The position numbers were made by a program, and so were the translations under genes. Positions 35,126 to 45,206 of a stretch of DNA of 64,000 nucleotides are shown here, one piece after another. The first letter of the stretch is position 1. Each line of letters begins with the position of its first letter. The notes under the pieces were generated by a model. That model was not told where the DNA came from. It worked only from the letters and a program-made list of their open reading frames with translations, and did not search any database. The stretch is from Desulfocicer sp963675955 (GTDB taxonomy: Bacteria > Desulfobacterota > Desulfobacteria > Desulfobacterales > Desulfobacteraceae), in the NCBI GenBank assembly GCA_963675955.2, contig CAXXVR010000002.1:434001-498000 (forward strand), in the 5' to 3' direction.

Positions 35126-35701
35126 ATGTTAAATATAAAAAAATACTCAAATGGAAGATTTTTTGATACTGTCGCAAAAGAGTATATTAAGCCGGAAAAA
35201 CTGGCAGAGTTGATTAAAAAGGGTGAAGAAATTCAAGTCACTCTGGCCAAAACAGGAAAAGATATCACGGATGCCGTGATTGGACCGTTTTTGAAAAAAA
35301 AAGAGCAGAAAAAAGAAAGCTCCTTTCTTGCAACCGATAAACTGGTAAACTGGTTGGGAGAAGTTATTGATACAAAAATTGAACAGGTGATGAACGTTGT
35401 TAAATTGCCCACCAGAGAACAGGTTGCCAACTTGGATAAAAATATAAAGGAACTGAATAAAAAAATTGATGCACTAACATTATCCCGGGACAGCGCCACA
35501 ACTGCAAGCACTGCAGCTTCAAAAAAAAATACTGGTTCCTCCAGGAACACTGCTTCCAAAACAAAAGGTCCCGGGAAAAAGAAATCGAACTCAATCCCGC
35601 CCGCTGACAGAAATAAAAAAGCAGCTTCGGCCCGATCCGTTGCCGGGGATAAAAAAACGGCTTCAACTTCACCCGTCACAGAAGATAAAAAACCGGTGTA
35701 A
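35126..35701 (+). CDS. PHA-regulator DNA-binding domain fused to phasin-like and Lys/Ala-rich tail
   Basis: The 191-residue protein starts with the PHB/PHA accumulation regulator DNA-binding domain (LNIKKYSNGRFFDTVAKEYI, about residues 2-55), normally found in PhaR. A helical phasin-like segment follows (about 70-118, LVNWLGEVIDTKIEQVMNVV, LDKNIKELNKKIDAL) and then a tail of about 70 residues rich in Ser, Ala, Thr and Lys, like the histone-H1-like tails of PhaF-type granule proteins. It could bind both granule and DNA. AGGAG precedes the ATG. It lies in tandem with a related gene at 35860. Confidence 0.75.
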   Translation: MLNIKKYSNGRFFDTVAKEYIKPEKLAELIKKGEEIQVTLAKTGKDITDAVIGPFLKKKEQKKESSFLATDKLVNWLGEVIDTKIEQVMNVVKLPTREQVANLDKNIKELNKKIDALTLSRDSATTASTAASKKNTGSSRNTASKTKGPGKKKSNSIPPADRNKKAASARSVAGDKKTASTSPVTEDKKPV

Positions 35702-35859
35702 ACCACATCTGCCAGTGGAAAAAGTCTGAAATAAAAATAGCATGGGGGGCATCATTGATACTGCATATTGACAAGGTCTGCCAGTCCACAGGAAACATGG
35801 CCTGGCAGACAGATAAACCAGGGTGTACGCCCATAAACCATACCCTTTGGGAGAATTAG

Positions 35860-36447
35860 ATGCACCGTATCAAAAAATATGCAAATAGAAAGCTGTATGA
35901 CACCACAGATAAAAAATATATCTCTAGAAAAGGTCTTTCAGAGTTGATCAGGCAAGACAAGGAGATCATTATCATTGATAATGAAACCGGAGAAGATATC
36001 ACCGCTTCAATTGTGTCAAGCCTCATTGCAACAACAATGGGAAAAGCCGGTGATACCGTGTCATCGGGCGTTTTAATTCAGTTGTTTAGAAAAGGTGGAA
36101 ACGCCCTGACAGATTATGCGAAAAAGTATGTCTCCTTCTGGCAGCGATCATTTACCATGGCGGAAGATGAAATTGATGACATGGTCAAGAAACTTGTGAA
36201 AAGTAAAGAAATATCAACATCCGAGGGGACCCGTTTAAAAAAAGAGATCATGGGTTTTACGACATCCTTAAAATGCTGGATCTCAGATGCCATTGATAGG
36301 CGATTGAAGGAAGTTTTATCTGTAACAAATCTTGCCACAAAAGATCATATTTCAGAATTGAACGCGCGTATACATGCCCTGGAAAAAAAGCTGGAAAAAT
36401 TTGAAGATCTTCAGGTAAAAGAAAAAAAGGGAGCAACTAAAGCGTAA
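35860..36447 (+). CDS. PHA-regulator DNA-binding domain fused to phasin-like domain
   Basis: The 195-residue protein begins with a well-conserved PhaR N-terminal domain (HRIKKYANRKLYDTTDKKYI, residues 2-60). The remainder is helical with phasin/poly-granule-associated features: DTVSSGVLIQLFRKGGNALT, MAEDEIDDMVKKLVKSKEIS, a region resembling poly-granule-associated proteins, and the coiled-coil end LNARIHALEKKLEKFEDLQV. PhaR represses phasin genes and binds granules; a single protein with both parts would couple sensing and coating. GGGAG precedes the ATG. No PHA synthase gene is intact nearby. Confidence 0.8.
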   Translation: MHRIKKYANRKLYDTTDKKYISRKGLSELIRQDKEIIIIDNETGEDITASIVSSLIATTMGKAGDTVSSGVLIQLFRKGGNALTDYAKKYVSFWQRSFTMAEDEIDDMVKKLVKSKEISTSEGTRLKKEIMGFTTSLKCWISDAIDRRLKEVLSVTNLATKDHISELNARIHALEKKLEKFEDLQVKEKKGATKA

Positions 36448-36577
36448 GGGGCACTCTTTTTAAAGGTCAACATTTTACAAAATGCCATGATCATGTCCGC
36501 ATGGGAACCCGGCTTCCCAGAAATTCATCGGGCCAGGGCCTGAGCCCGTTGACCCAGATACTTATTACAAGTGGCAC

Positions 36578-36784
36578 ATGTCCGGGAAAATTCAGGCCCT
36601 GGAGCTGGGGCAGTATCCCTTGGCCTATATCCGGACTCAGATTCAGCTTTGGTTTGAGGAGGAGATCAAAGGAGATATTGACAGTCTCCAGTGGTGTATT
36701 GACCTGGGCCGGGGTATTCCCGGAATTGAATTGCCGGAATTAAAAAAATCAAAACTGGAGCTGAGGAAGCATATTATACCATGA
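36578..36784 (+). CDS. Small protein translationally coupled to the NRPS gene
   Basis: The 68-residue ORF MSGKIQALELGQYPLAYIRT ends at 36784, overlapping the NRPS start as ATGA. The frame is open upstream without a better start (reading PVDPDTYYKWH), so a longer or truncated form is possible. Helical segments predominate (TQIQLWFEEEIKGDIDSLQW). I do not recognise a family; it lacks the MbtH signature. Overlap with the NRPS supports real translation. Confidence 0.5.
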   Translation: MSGKIQALELGQYPLAYIRTQIQLWFEEEIKGDIDSLQWCIDLGRGIPGIELPELKKSKLELRKHIIP

Positions 36785-39700
36785 CCGAAGATATCAAGAA
36801 GACTACGGATAAAGAACCACTTATTCACAAATATTTCTCTGATTGTGCTCGACGTTATCCCCAGGAAAAAGCTGTTATCTGTGGCAAAGATGTGCTTACC
36901 TATCGTGAATTGGATCATCTGTCCAATAAATTGGCCCGCTATCTTTTGCATAAAGAAGAAATCAAGGGACCGGTGGGCATTGCCATGGGACGAACCCTGG
37001 ACCTGGCCATCGCCATCATGGGGGTACTTAAGGCTGGTAAAACCTACATGCCCCTGGATCCCTCCTATCCTAAGGAGCGCCTGGATTTTCTTGTCAAGGA
37101 CAGCGGCATGTCATTGGTGCTCAGCGTCTCTGAGCAATTACCCACACTCGACCATTTGAAAATCCGCTGCCTGTTCCTGGATACAAATAAAAAGGAAATC
37201 GATGAGGAGGCTGTGGCCCCACCTTCTGTAATGGTTACCGGTGAGGATACAGCCTATGTGATCTATACCTCCGGTTCCACAGGACGTCCCAAAGGGGTGT
37301 GCTGCCATCATAAAGGCGTGATAAATCTGCTGGCGGATTTTCAGAGCCGTCAACCCATTGGTGCGGGAGATCGAGGAAGCTGGTGGACCAGCCTCAATTT
37401 TGATGTTTCAGTCTATGAAATTTTTGCACCGCTGACTTCAGGAGCAACCCTTCTTATGGTGCCAGAGGCTGTTCGTGTGGATCCACCCGCCCTCATGGAC
37501 TGGCTTTTCAAAAGAGATGTCACCAGTGCATACCTGCCCCCCATGATGGTGGCGGATCTGGAAAACTGGGTTCGCCATCATCCCGGTCAATGTACGTTAA
37601 GACGTTTACTGCTGGGGGTGGAGCCCCTGTCAGAAGATCTGTTAAATGCCATTGACACCCAGGTACCGCATCTTCTTATCATCAACGGTTATGGCCCCAC
37701 AGAAACCACTGTATGCGCAACGCTGTATAATGTCGGTCCTGAAAATCTCTCCCATAAAACCGTTCCCATTGGCAAACCGGTACGCAACATGCATCTGCAC
37801 CTGCTGGACCCCCGGGAACAACCGGTGCCGGATGGAAAAACAGGGGAAGTTTGGATTGGCGGCACAGGAGTGGCACATGGCTATTTAAACCGGCCAGAGC
37901 TGACCGCCGAGCGGTTTCGACCAGATCCCTTTTCAAAAGATCCCACAGCCCGTCTGTATCGAACCGGTGATATGGCCTTTAAGCTGTCAGACGGCAACTT
38001 TATGTTTGTGGGCCGTGAGGATTTTCAGGTCAAATTTCACGGCCATCGTATTGAACTGGGTGAAATCGAGGCGGTACTGCGTCAACATCCCAATATCCGG
38101 GAAACCTCCGTACTGCTCCGGGAAGATGAGCCTGGACGTAAACAGCTGACAGCCTACCTCGTTTGCAAAATAAAAGAGCCGGTTCCAGTCAGTGAATTGA
38201 AACAATTTTTAAAAGAGAATCTTCCCCGGTACATGCATCCATCGGTGTATGTTTTTCTGGACAGAATGCCAGTCACCCCAAATGGCAAAACAGATCGTAA
38301 TGCTTTGCCCGCCCCTGATCCGGACTCGGTTAAAAAACAGATGAACACCGTTCATGAGGTGCCCGCATCTGATATGGAAAAAAAATTGAGTGCCATTTTT
38401 GAAAAAATCCTGCACCTGAGAGGGGTGGGCATTCACGATGATTTCTTTGATCTGGGGGGAGATTCCCTTTTGGCCACCCGTGTATGCTCGGCCATTCTCA
38501 ATGATTTAAAGGAGCCGCTGGCCCTGACCGAATTTTTTCAAGGACCCACAATAAGAGATATTGCACAGAAATTACATCTTTCCCGGGAATCGCTCCCCAC
38601 AGAACCGGCAGATGTTATCTTGCCCGTTCAGGTAGAACCTCGTCAGTTCCCGGCATCCTCCACGCAAAAGGGGATCTGGCTGCTGCATCAAATGGACCCC
38701 AGGAGTATGGTTTATAATATTCCTCTGATCCTGACGATCAAAGGATCTCTTGATTCGGGGTGCCTTCACCAGGCCGTTGACTATATGGTGCGCCGATACG
38801 AAATCCTGCGAACCGGCTTTGCCATTTCCGAACAAGGAGTGACTCAAAAAGTTCATTCAGAACTCTCCGTGGATATGCCGGTCCTGGATCTGTCCCATAT
38901 GACGGAGCCCGAGCGTAACGCCCAATGGAAACGCATCCTGGTCGACACCGGTGAAACCCCATTTGATCTTTCCTGCCTTCCGCTCATGAAGATGGTTCTA
39001 TTAAAAATGGCCCGGGAAGATTTCAGACTGCTATTTTGTATCCACCACATCATCATTGACGGGTGGGGTGCCGGCATTTTTTTCGGGGAGTTGTTCAAGG
39101 TATATGAAGCCCTGACCCGGCATGAACCCCTTTTATGCCCCCCCCCGTCGTTTCAGTACGGAGAGGTCGTGCTGTGGCAGGAAAAAAGGCGGAAGCAGGA
39201 TGCCGTAACCTCCCACCTGGATTATTGGATATATCAACTCAGAGAGCCTCGGTTACCGTTGAACCTGTTTGTGGCAAAACCACGTCCCCGGGTTGCATCT
39301 TTTAAAGGGGATCGTCATCCCATTATCCTGGACCGGGACATTACCAAAGCATTAAAAACCCTGGCCAGCCAAGAGAATGCAACCCTTTTCATGGTGCTGC
39401 TGGCGGCATTCAAGGGATTACTTTTCAGTTATTCCGGTGAGACAGATATCATTGTGGGTGCCACCGTTGCCAACCGGAATCATCCCCAACTGGAAAAGGT
39501 AATCGGTGCGTTAATCAATTCCCTGGCCATGCGAACGGATCTATCTGGAAACCCCAGCTTTCGGGAACTGGTAAAGCGGGTTCGACGCACTGCCCTTGAG
39601 GCCTATGACCACCAGGATGTCTCTTTTGACCTTGTTACAAAAACACTCAACGCCGGACAGGAAGGGGGGGGAATCCCCATATTCCGGGTGCTGTTTATTT

Positions 39701-42700
39701 TACAGAATACGCCGTCATCCCACCTGACTCTCAAAGATATCAGCTGCACCTACGAAGAAGTGGGAAACCGAACCGCAAAACTGGATATTTTGCTGAACCT
39801 GGAAGAGAAGACAGACCATCTGGAGGGCTGGTTTGAATACAACCGGGACCTTTTTGATGAAAATACCATCACACAGATGACACTGGATTTTAAAGCCCTT
39901 TTAGACCATGTATCAACAGATACGGATGCTGCCCTGTCCGAGATTGAAAAGCCCATCCGGTCACGTCTTAAAACCTTATACCCGGCACAGATGGAAAAAA
40001 AATTCAGCGCATTTATCATTGGGGAGGGCTCGTTGCCCCGTATGTGTGCGGAACTCCTTTTAAAAAAAGGCTGGACCCTTTACGGCATAATTTCTCCAGA
40101 TGAAGAGAACCGCCGTTGGGCAAAAAACAACGGAATCTCTGCATTTGGGACACAATCAGATATTAACGACCTGTTACAAAGAGTTTCTTTTGATTACCTG
40201 TTCAGCATTGTCAACAGTTGTGTATTGGGCCCTGATATCTTGAAGCTTCCCCGGCGTTACGCCATCAACTACCATGATGCGCCCCTGCCGCGCTATGCCG
40301 GTATGTACAGCACCGCCTGGGCCATCATGAACAATGAAAAAGCCCACGGCATCTCCTGGCACAAAATGGTAGAAAGCGTGGATGCCGGTGATATTCTTGA
40401 ACAGCAGATGGTGACACTGGATCAGGATGAAACCTCCCTCACGCTGAACGGCAAATGTTACGGGGCTGCGCTTCAAGCATTTGAAATTCTTGTTGATAAA
40501 CTGGGGAAAGATAAAGCGATTCTGCAACCCCAGAATTTAAATCTAAGAACCTGTTACAGCCTGTACCGGAAACCGCCATCAGCCGGTGTGGTTATGTGGG
40601 ACCATGGTGCCAAAAAAATTCATGCCATGGTGCGTGCCCTGAATTTCGGTCCCTATGACAATCCACTGTGCCTGCCAAAACTGTTGCTTGGCAACCGGAT
40701 GTTTATCGTGGCAGAAACCTCTCCCATGGAAACCGGGTCAAAAAAGCCGCCCGGAACCATTGTGAAGCTGGATGACGAGTCGTTGAGGGTGGCAACGGGT
40801 TCCGGGGATCTGACCATAGGATCCATTAAAACCATGAGCGGAACGCCTTTGACGATGAGTCAATGGGCCCAGGACCTGGGCGTTGCCCCCGGTGACCGCC
40901 TGCCACCTGCCCAAAAGGAAGTTGTGAAGGCCTTTGAGGGCTATTACCTTGAAATCTGCCGCCATGAGGCGTTCTGGGTTCAGAGGCTGTCGGCTCTCAC
41001 CCCCCTTGATCTTCCCATCAAACCCTCAAAAAAAACAAATACAAATATTGCCTGTACCACCTTTCTGCCGGTGGCAGTTTCCCATGCCGGAGATGTTTTA
41101 TGGTCTGGGGACCAAGAGAAAGAAAATGGGCCACTACTGGCCGCCTTTGCGGTTTTTCTCGCCCGGTATTGCCAGGCAGATGAATTTGATCTGGGTTTCC
41201 GACACCCCGGTATTTGCAGACAAGCCTCTGGAATGCCGGATTGTTTTGCATCCTACGTTCCCCTGCCTGTGCAGGTGGATACGGACCAGACCTATTCCGA
41301 TTTCAGCAAACGCCTGGGGAGTAAAATTCATCAGACAATTCAACATCAGACGTTTTTGCAAGATATCACCTTACGATATCCGGTGTTGACAAAAAATGAA
41401 TTCATACAAAGCGCATACGCATATGCCCTGGCCCTTGAAACGGTGGAAACCTTTGCCGGGTATGTAATGGCTCCTGGTACTGATATGGTGTTCGTGGCTT
41501 CGGTAAAGGAAAAAGAGTGCCGTATTTATTATGATGCCACTGTTTTGAACCCTGTAGAAATTCAGGAATTGATTCGTCGTTTCAGCATATTTTTGACCGG
41601 ATTGATAGAGGCAGGTGAAGATCCGGTCTCCAGTATCCCCCTGATTACCGGTGAAGAGTATCGCCAGCAGATTACGACATGGAATGAAACTGAAATATCG
41701 TTGCCCGAAAAACCATTTGTGCATCAACGATTTGAAATTCGGGCAAAACAGATGCCCAACGCACTTGCGGTGCTCCATGGTGAAGAAAAAATAACCTATG
41801 GTGAGCTGAATAGTCGGGCCAACCGCCTGGCCCGAACCCTTCAACAAAAGGGAGTTAAGCAGGATGTGCCGGTTGGAATCTTCATGAAACGATCGGTTCA
41901 TATGATCACCGCTGTTTTGGGCATATTAAAGGCCGGAGGAGCCTATCTTCCTCTGGATCCCCAGTATCCCGCCGATCGCATTGCCCTGATGCTCAAAGAT
42001 TCCGGCGTGCAGACAGTGCTTACCCAGCAAATCCTTGTCCCCGAGCTTGAGCCGTTCAACATCCAAATGCTGGCCATGGAAAACGTATCTGAAATTTCAA
42101 AAAATGAATCGTCTGAAAATCTTGATTATGACACCCGGCCCGGGGATCTGGCATATGTGATTTATACATCTGGCTCCACCGGAACACCCAAGGGGGTCAT
42201 GGTAATGCACGGCGGGGTGGCCAATCACGCCATGGCAGTGGCTGAACGATTTGGGATCAGCCCCGACGACCGGGTGGCCCAGTTTTTTTCCATCAGTTTT
42301 GACGGAGCGGTGGAGGAACTTTTTATGACCCTGATCCAGGGTGCATCCCTTGTGCTGCTTCCCTTTGCACCACTTCCATCCATGGAGGTGTTCATGGAGT
42401 GGGTCAAAACTTCAGGCATCACGGTTCTGGATCTTCCCAGTGCCTTCTGGCACGAATGGATGCACTGGCTTGCAGATGCAAACGTTCCTGTTCCCCGGGG
42501 CCTTCGGGTTGTGATCGTGGGCGGAGAACAGGCATCAGAATCTGCTTTTGCCATATGGGTCAAGCATACCAATGGACAGGTTCGGTGGTTTAATACCTAT
42601 GGTCCCACTGAAACCACAGTGATATCCACGCTTCTGGAAGCGAACCCGGGGCATTGTAAAAAAACGGGGAGCTGCCTGTCCATTGGACGTCCCATTGCCA

Positions 42701-44343
42701 ACACGCGGATTTACGTGGTGGACGCACACCTTCAACCGGTGCCCGTGGGAATCCCTGGAGAGATGCTCATTGGCGGTGCTGGTGTGGCCCGGGGCTATCT
42801 CCATCGACCGGAACTCACCTTGCAAAAATTCATTCCAGATCCCTTTGAAAAGGGCAGAACTGTTTATCGCACCGGGGACCGGGTACGGTACCGCCACGAC
42901 GGGCAGATTGATTTCCTGGGACGTCTGGACGGTCAGGTTAAAATTCGTGGATTCAGGATTGAACCCGGGGAGGTGGAGGCGCTGCTTGCCAAACATCCAG
43001 CTGTGGGCCAGGGAGCCGTAACGGTTCAAACAAATCCACAGAAAGACAAGTTCCTGGTGGGGTATGTGGTTCTCCGAAGCGGCATGGCCTGGGAATCATC
43101 GGATATTTTAAATTTCTTGAAACAACATCTTCCGCCTTACCTCGTACCTGTAATACTGGTTCAGTTGAACTCACTGCCCCGGTTTCCCAATGGAAAAGTG
43201 GACCGGGCTTCCCTCCCATATCCAAAATTGACAACAATTGCAAAAAAAGACGCACAGATGTGTTGCCTGACATCTTTTGAGAAAGATATGGAGAGCATCT
43301 GGGAAGAGATACTGGGCATTTCATCAATTGGAATCCATGATAATTTTTTTGAATTGGGGGGACACTCCCTTCTGGCAGTCCGCCTCTGTTCGGAATTGGA
43401 GAAACGCCTGGGAAAACGGGTTCCGGTGCAGAACCTGTTTCAGGCACCCACCATTTCCAAGTTGTGTAAAACCCTTTCTGAGTCTAGGACACAAAAAAAC
43501 TTTCATTCCCTGGTTGAAATCCAGGCAGGAGGGCATAAGCCGCCCCTGTTTCTGATTCATGTGTTGGGTTCAGGACTTCATTTCTGGAAACCCATGCTGC
43601 CATATCTGGATAAAGATCAGCCGATTTACGGTTTGTCCGTCCATTTCTCCAACGAACAATCTTCGGTTAACAATCGGGTGGAAGATCTGGCAGCCCACTA
43701 CATTAATGAGATGCGGATGGTGCAACCCTGCGGCCCATATCTTCTGGCCGGTGTTTCATTTGGCGGAATGGTGGCCTATGAAATGGCTCGGCAATTATTA
43801 AAAATAGGTGAACGTCCTGTTTTTCTGGCCCTTTTGGACACGCCTGCCCCTGATGCCATTCAGTTTGCTTCGACAGGAAATCGCGCTTCAATCCATTGGC
43901 AAATGTTTAAAAAGCAGGGGCTTTCATATGTGCTTACAAAACTTGGATGGCGGATAAAACGATTCAGAAGATTCTGTCAACGGACGGTGGCCAATGGTCA
44001 AAAATTTTATGTGGACTGCTGCGAAAAAATCGGACATCCTCTAAATGCAAAACAGCGAGATTTCAAAGCCAGGTGGGAAAACCAGATAGCCATGAATCAG
44101 TATGTGCCCAAACCCTATGATGGACATACGATTTTATTTCGCAGTCAGGAACGTATTTTAGGTGTTGGTACACAAGTGGACCCTCAATTGGGATGGGGGA
44201 CCTTGGTGGGAGGTGGTATTGACGTAATTGAAACTCCCAGCAGTCATTTAGGTATGCTTCAGGAACCCCATGTACGGTTTTTGGGAGAAAAAATGAAGAT
44301 ATCCATTGATCACTCGCTTTGTGAGTCTGGCCTTGATGATTAA
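36781..44343 (+). CDS. Two-module NRPS with an internal formyltransferase domain
   Basis: This is a 2520-residue nonribosomal peptide synthetase. Domain order: A1 (about 10-515; VIYTSGSTGRPKG at about 161), PCP1 (FFDLGGDSLLATRVC, about 555), C (about 620-1060; HHIIIDGWG at about 754), formyltransferase (about 1073-1370; INYHDAPLPRYAG plus SVDAGDILEQ keep the Asn-His-Asp triad, followed by a Formyl_trans_C-like part), half C domain without HHxxxDG (about 1385-1620), A2 (about 1635-2140; YTSGSTGTPKG), PCP2 (FFELGGHSLLAVRLC, about 2190) and thioesterase (GVSFGGMVAYEMARQ, about 2323). It would make a formylated dipeptide or similar small product, released by the TE. The formyltransferase is internal, unlike the N-terminal position in LgrA. 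No phosphopantetheinyl transferase or exporter is adjacent. Confidence 0.9.
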   Translation: MTEDIKKTTDKEPLIHKYFSDCARRYPQEKAVICGKDVLTYRELDHLSNKLARYLLHKEEIKGPVGIAMGRTLDLAIAIMGVLKAGKTYMPLDPSYPKERLDFLVKDSGMSLVLSVSEQLPTLDHLKIRCLFLDTNKKEIDEEAVAPPSVMVTGEDTAYVIYTSGSTGRPKGVCCHHKGVINLLADFQSRQPIGAGDRGSWWTSLNFDVSVYEIFAPLTSGATLLMVPEAVRVDPPALMDWLFKRDVTSAYLPPMMVADLENWVRHHPGQCTLRRLLLGVEPLSEDLLNAIDTQVPHLLIINGYGPTETTVCATLYNVGPENLSHKTVPIGKPVRNMHLHLLDPREQPVPDGKTGEVWIGGTGVAHGYLNRPELTAERFRPDPFSKDPTARLYRTGDMAFKLSDGNFMFVGREDFQVKFHGHRIELGEIEAVLRQHPNIRETSVLLREDEPGRKQLTAYLVCKIKEPVPVSELKQFLKENLPRYMHPSVYVFLDRMPVTPNGKTDRNALPAPDPDSVKKQMNTVHEVPASDMEKKLSAIFEKILHLRGVGIHDDFFDLGGDSLLATRVCSAILNDLKEPLALTEFFQGPTIRDIAQKLHLSRESLPTEPADVILPVQVEPRQFPASSTQKGIWLLHQMDPRSMVYNIPLILTIKGSLDSGCLHQAVDYMVRRYEILRTGFAISEQGVTQKVHSELSVDMPVLDLSHMTEPERNAQWKRILVDTGETPFDLSCLPLMKMVLLKMAREDFRLLFCIHHIIIDGWGAGIFFGELFKVYEALTRHEPLLCPPPSFQYGEVVLWQEKRRKQDAVTSHLDYWIYQLREPRLPLNLFVAKPRPRVASFKGDRHPIILDRDITKALKTLASQENATLFMVLLAAFKGLLFSYSGETDIIVGATVANRNHPQLEKVIGALINSLAMRTDLSGNPSFRELVKRVRRTALEAYDHQDVSFDLVTKTLNAGQEGGGIPIFRVLFILQNTPSSHLTLKDISCTYEEVGNRTAKLDILLNLEEKTDHLEGWFEYNRDLFDENTITQMTLDFKALLDHVSTDTDAALSEIEKPIRSRLKTLYPAQMEKKFSAFIIGEGSLPRMCAELLLKKGWTLYGIISPDEENRRWAKNNGISAFGTQSDINDLLQRVSFDYLFSIVNSCVLGPDILKLPRRYAINYHDAPLPRYAGMYSTAWAIMNNEKAHGISWHKMVESVDAGDILEQQMVTLDQDETSLTLNGKCYGAALQAFEILVDKLGKDKAILQPQNLNLRTCYSLYRKPPSAGVVMWDHGAKKIHAMVRALNFGPYDNPLCLPKLLLGNRMFIVAETSPMETGSKKPPGTIVKLDDESLRVATGSGDLTIGSIKTMSGTPLTMSQWAQDLGVAPGDRLPPAQKEVVKAFEGYYLEICRHEAFWVQRLSALTPLDLPIKPSKKTNTNIACTTFLPVAVSHAGDVLWSGDQEKENGPLLAAFAVFLARYCQADEFDLGFRHPGICRQASGMPDCFASYVPLPVQVDTDQTYSDFSKRLGSKIHQTIQHQTFLQDITLRYPVLTKNEFIQSAYAYALALETVETFAGYVMAPGTDMVFVASVKEKECRIYYDATVLNPVEIQELIRRFSIFLTGLIEAGEDPVSSIPLITGEEYRQQITTWNETEISLPEKPFVHQRFEIRAKQMPNALAVLHGEEKITYGELNSRANRLARTLQQKGVKQDVPVGIFMKRSVHMITAVLGILKAGGAYLPLDPQYPADRIALMLKDSGVQTVLTQQILVPELEPFNIQMLAMENVSEISKNESSENLDYDTRPGDLAYVIYTSGSTGTPKGVMVMHGGVANHAMAVAERFGISPDDRVAQFFSISFDGAVEELFMTLIQGASLVLLPFAPLPSMEVFMEWVKTSGITVLDLPSAFWHEWMHWLADANVPVPRGLRVVIVGGEQASESAFAIWVKHTNGQVRWFNTYGPTETTVISTLLEANPGHCKKTGSCLSIGRPIANTRIYVVDAHLQPVPVGIPGEMLIGGAGVARGYLHRPELTLQKFIPDPFEKGRTVYRTGDRVRYRHDGQIDFLGRLDGQVKIRGFRIEPGEVEALLAKHPAVGQGAVTVQTNPQKDKFLVGYVVLRSGMAWESSDILNFLKQHLPPYLVPVILVQLNSLPRFPNGKVDRASLPYPKLTTIAKKDAQMCCLTSFEKDMESIWEEILGISSIGIHDNFFELGGHSLLAVRLCSELEKRLGKRVPVQNLFQAPTISKLCKTLSESRTQKNFHSLVEIQAGGHKPPLFLIHVLGSGLHFWKPMLPYLDKDQPIYGLSVHFSNEQSSVNNRVEDLAAHYINEMRMVQPCGPYLLAGVSFGGMVAYEMARQLLKIGERPVFLALLDTPAPDAIQFASTGNRASIHWQMFKKQGLSYVLTKLGWRIKRFRRFCQRTVANGQKFYVDCCEKIGHPLNAKQRDFKARWENQIAMNQYVPKPYDGHTILFRSQERILGVGTQVDPQLGWGTLVGGGIDVIETPSSHLGMLQEPHVRFLGEKMKISIDHSLCESGLDD

Positions 44344-45206
44344 TACCTGATCAGCCCTGTTAAATTTTTTTGACATCCTTTGTTTTTAATTCATATTTCC
44401 AGGTCCTGTTAAATGAGCATGGATTAAGAAAATCCGATGATGCCATGCTGCGATTCCTGAATCTTTGTTGCGTTGGCTGGCAATATAACATGGCCCCTTT
44501 GGCATTTTTCCCCTTTTTCTCCCTCTTTTATCCTGATTAAAAATAAATATCCTGACGATTTCAGTACATGAAAATCAGTTTTAAGACCACGTATTATGAA
44601 AATATTTACCACCACGTCACGGTTGAAAAAGTGAATTTTGACAAAGATTTGCTGCTGTTTTTAGAATAGATATGGCATATCAGCCACATGTTCAATAAAA
44701 GACAGATCTTTGACCGTGAACACTTCTGGTCCGCTGGCCGGAGGTTGATTTTTTTCTGCATGTAATATATAGCCGTTTGGAAGTTCATGAATGCATCAAT
44801 CATGAACACATTAACAATTATGCGGATACCCAGGAATCATGTTTTTATTTGTTGATAAATATCTGACATGTTTTTTTGTGAATAACAATGCTAGAAAACA
44901 TGATTTTTGAGTGCTAACTGTGGAGGTGAGACGTAAATATTCGGCCAATATCCCATCTTCACCTATTTGGGGCCTGTTCACATATTATTTATGTGCAACG
45001 CAGTCCCGGGCGAATATGGGCCACAGTTCGATATTTACGCTCCAATCCGGATATTTACATGGAGAATATAAGATGCCAGACCAAATGCCAATGGATCAAC
45101 GGAAATAATGTCTGCCAGATAATTTTATTACGCCATGTTATTTTGTGGTTGTGGAGAACAGATACCCCACTGATTATTAATTGATTAAACCTTTAAGGAG
45201 CACAAA
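44344..45206. other. Long non-coding region between the NRPS and the BCCT gene
   Basis: About 860 bases without a supportable gene. Its right part has related sites: GTAAATATTCGG (44933-44944) inverted relative to CGATATTTACGC (45029-45040) and CCGGATATTTACAT (45047-45060), with GGCCAATATCCC and GAATATGGGCC between them. Their position before the BCCT gene suggests an operator region. AAGGAG precedes the start at 45207. Confidence 0.4.

Noticed and set aside
35126..35701. Minus-strand 157-codon ORF across the PHA-domain gene
   Set aside because: The plus strand has a recognisable PhaR domain and ribosome site; the minus-strand frame is a by-product of the Lys/Ala/Ser-rich tail codons.
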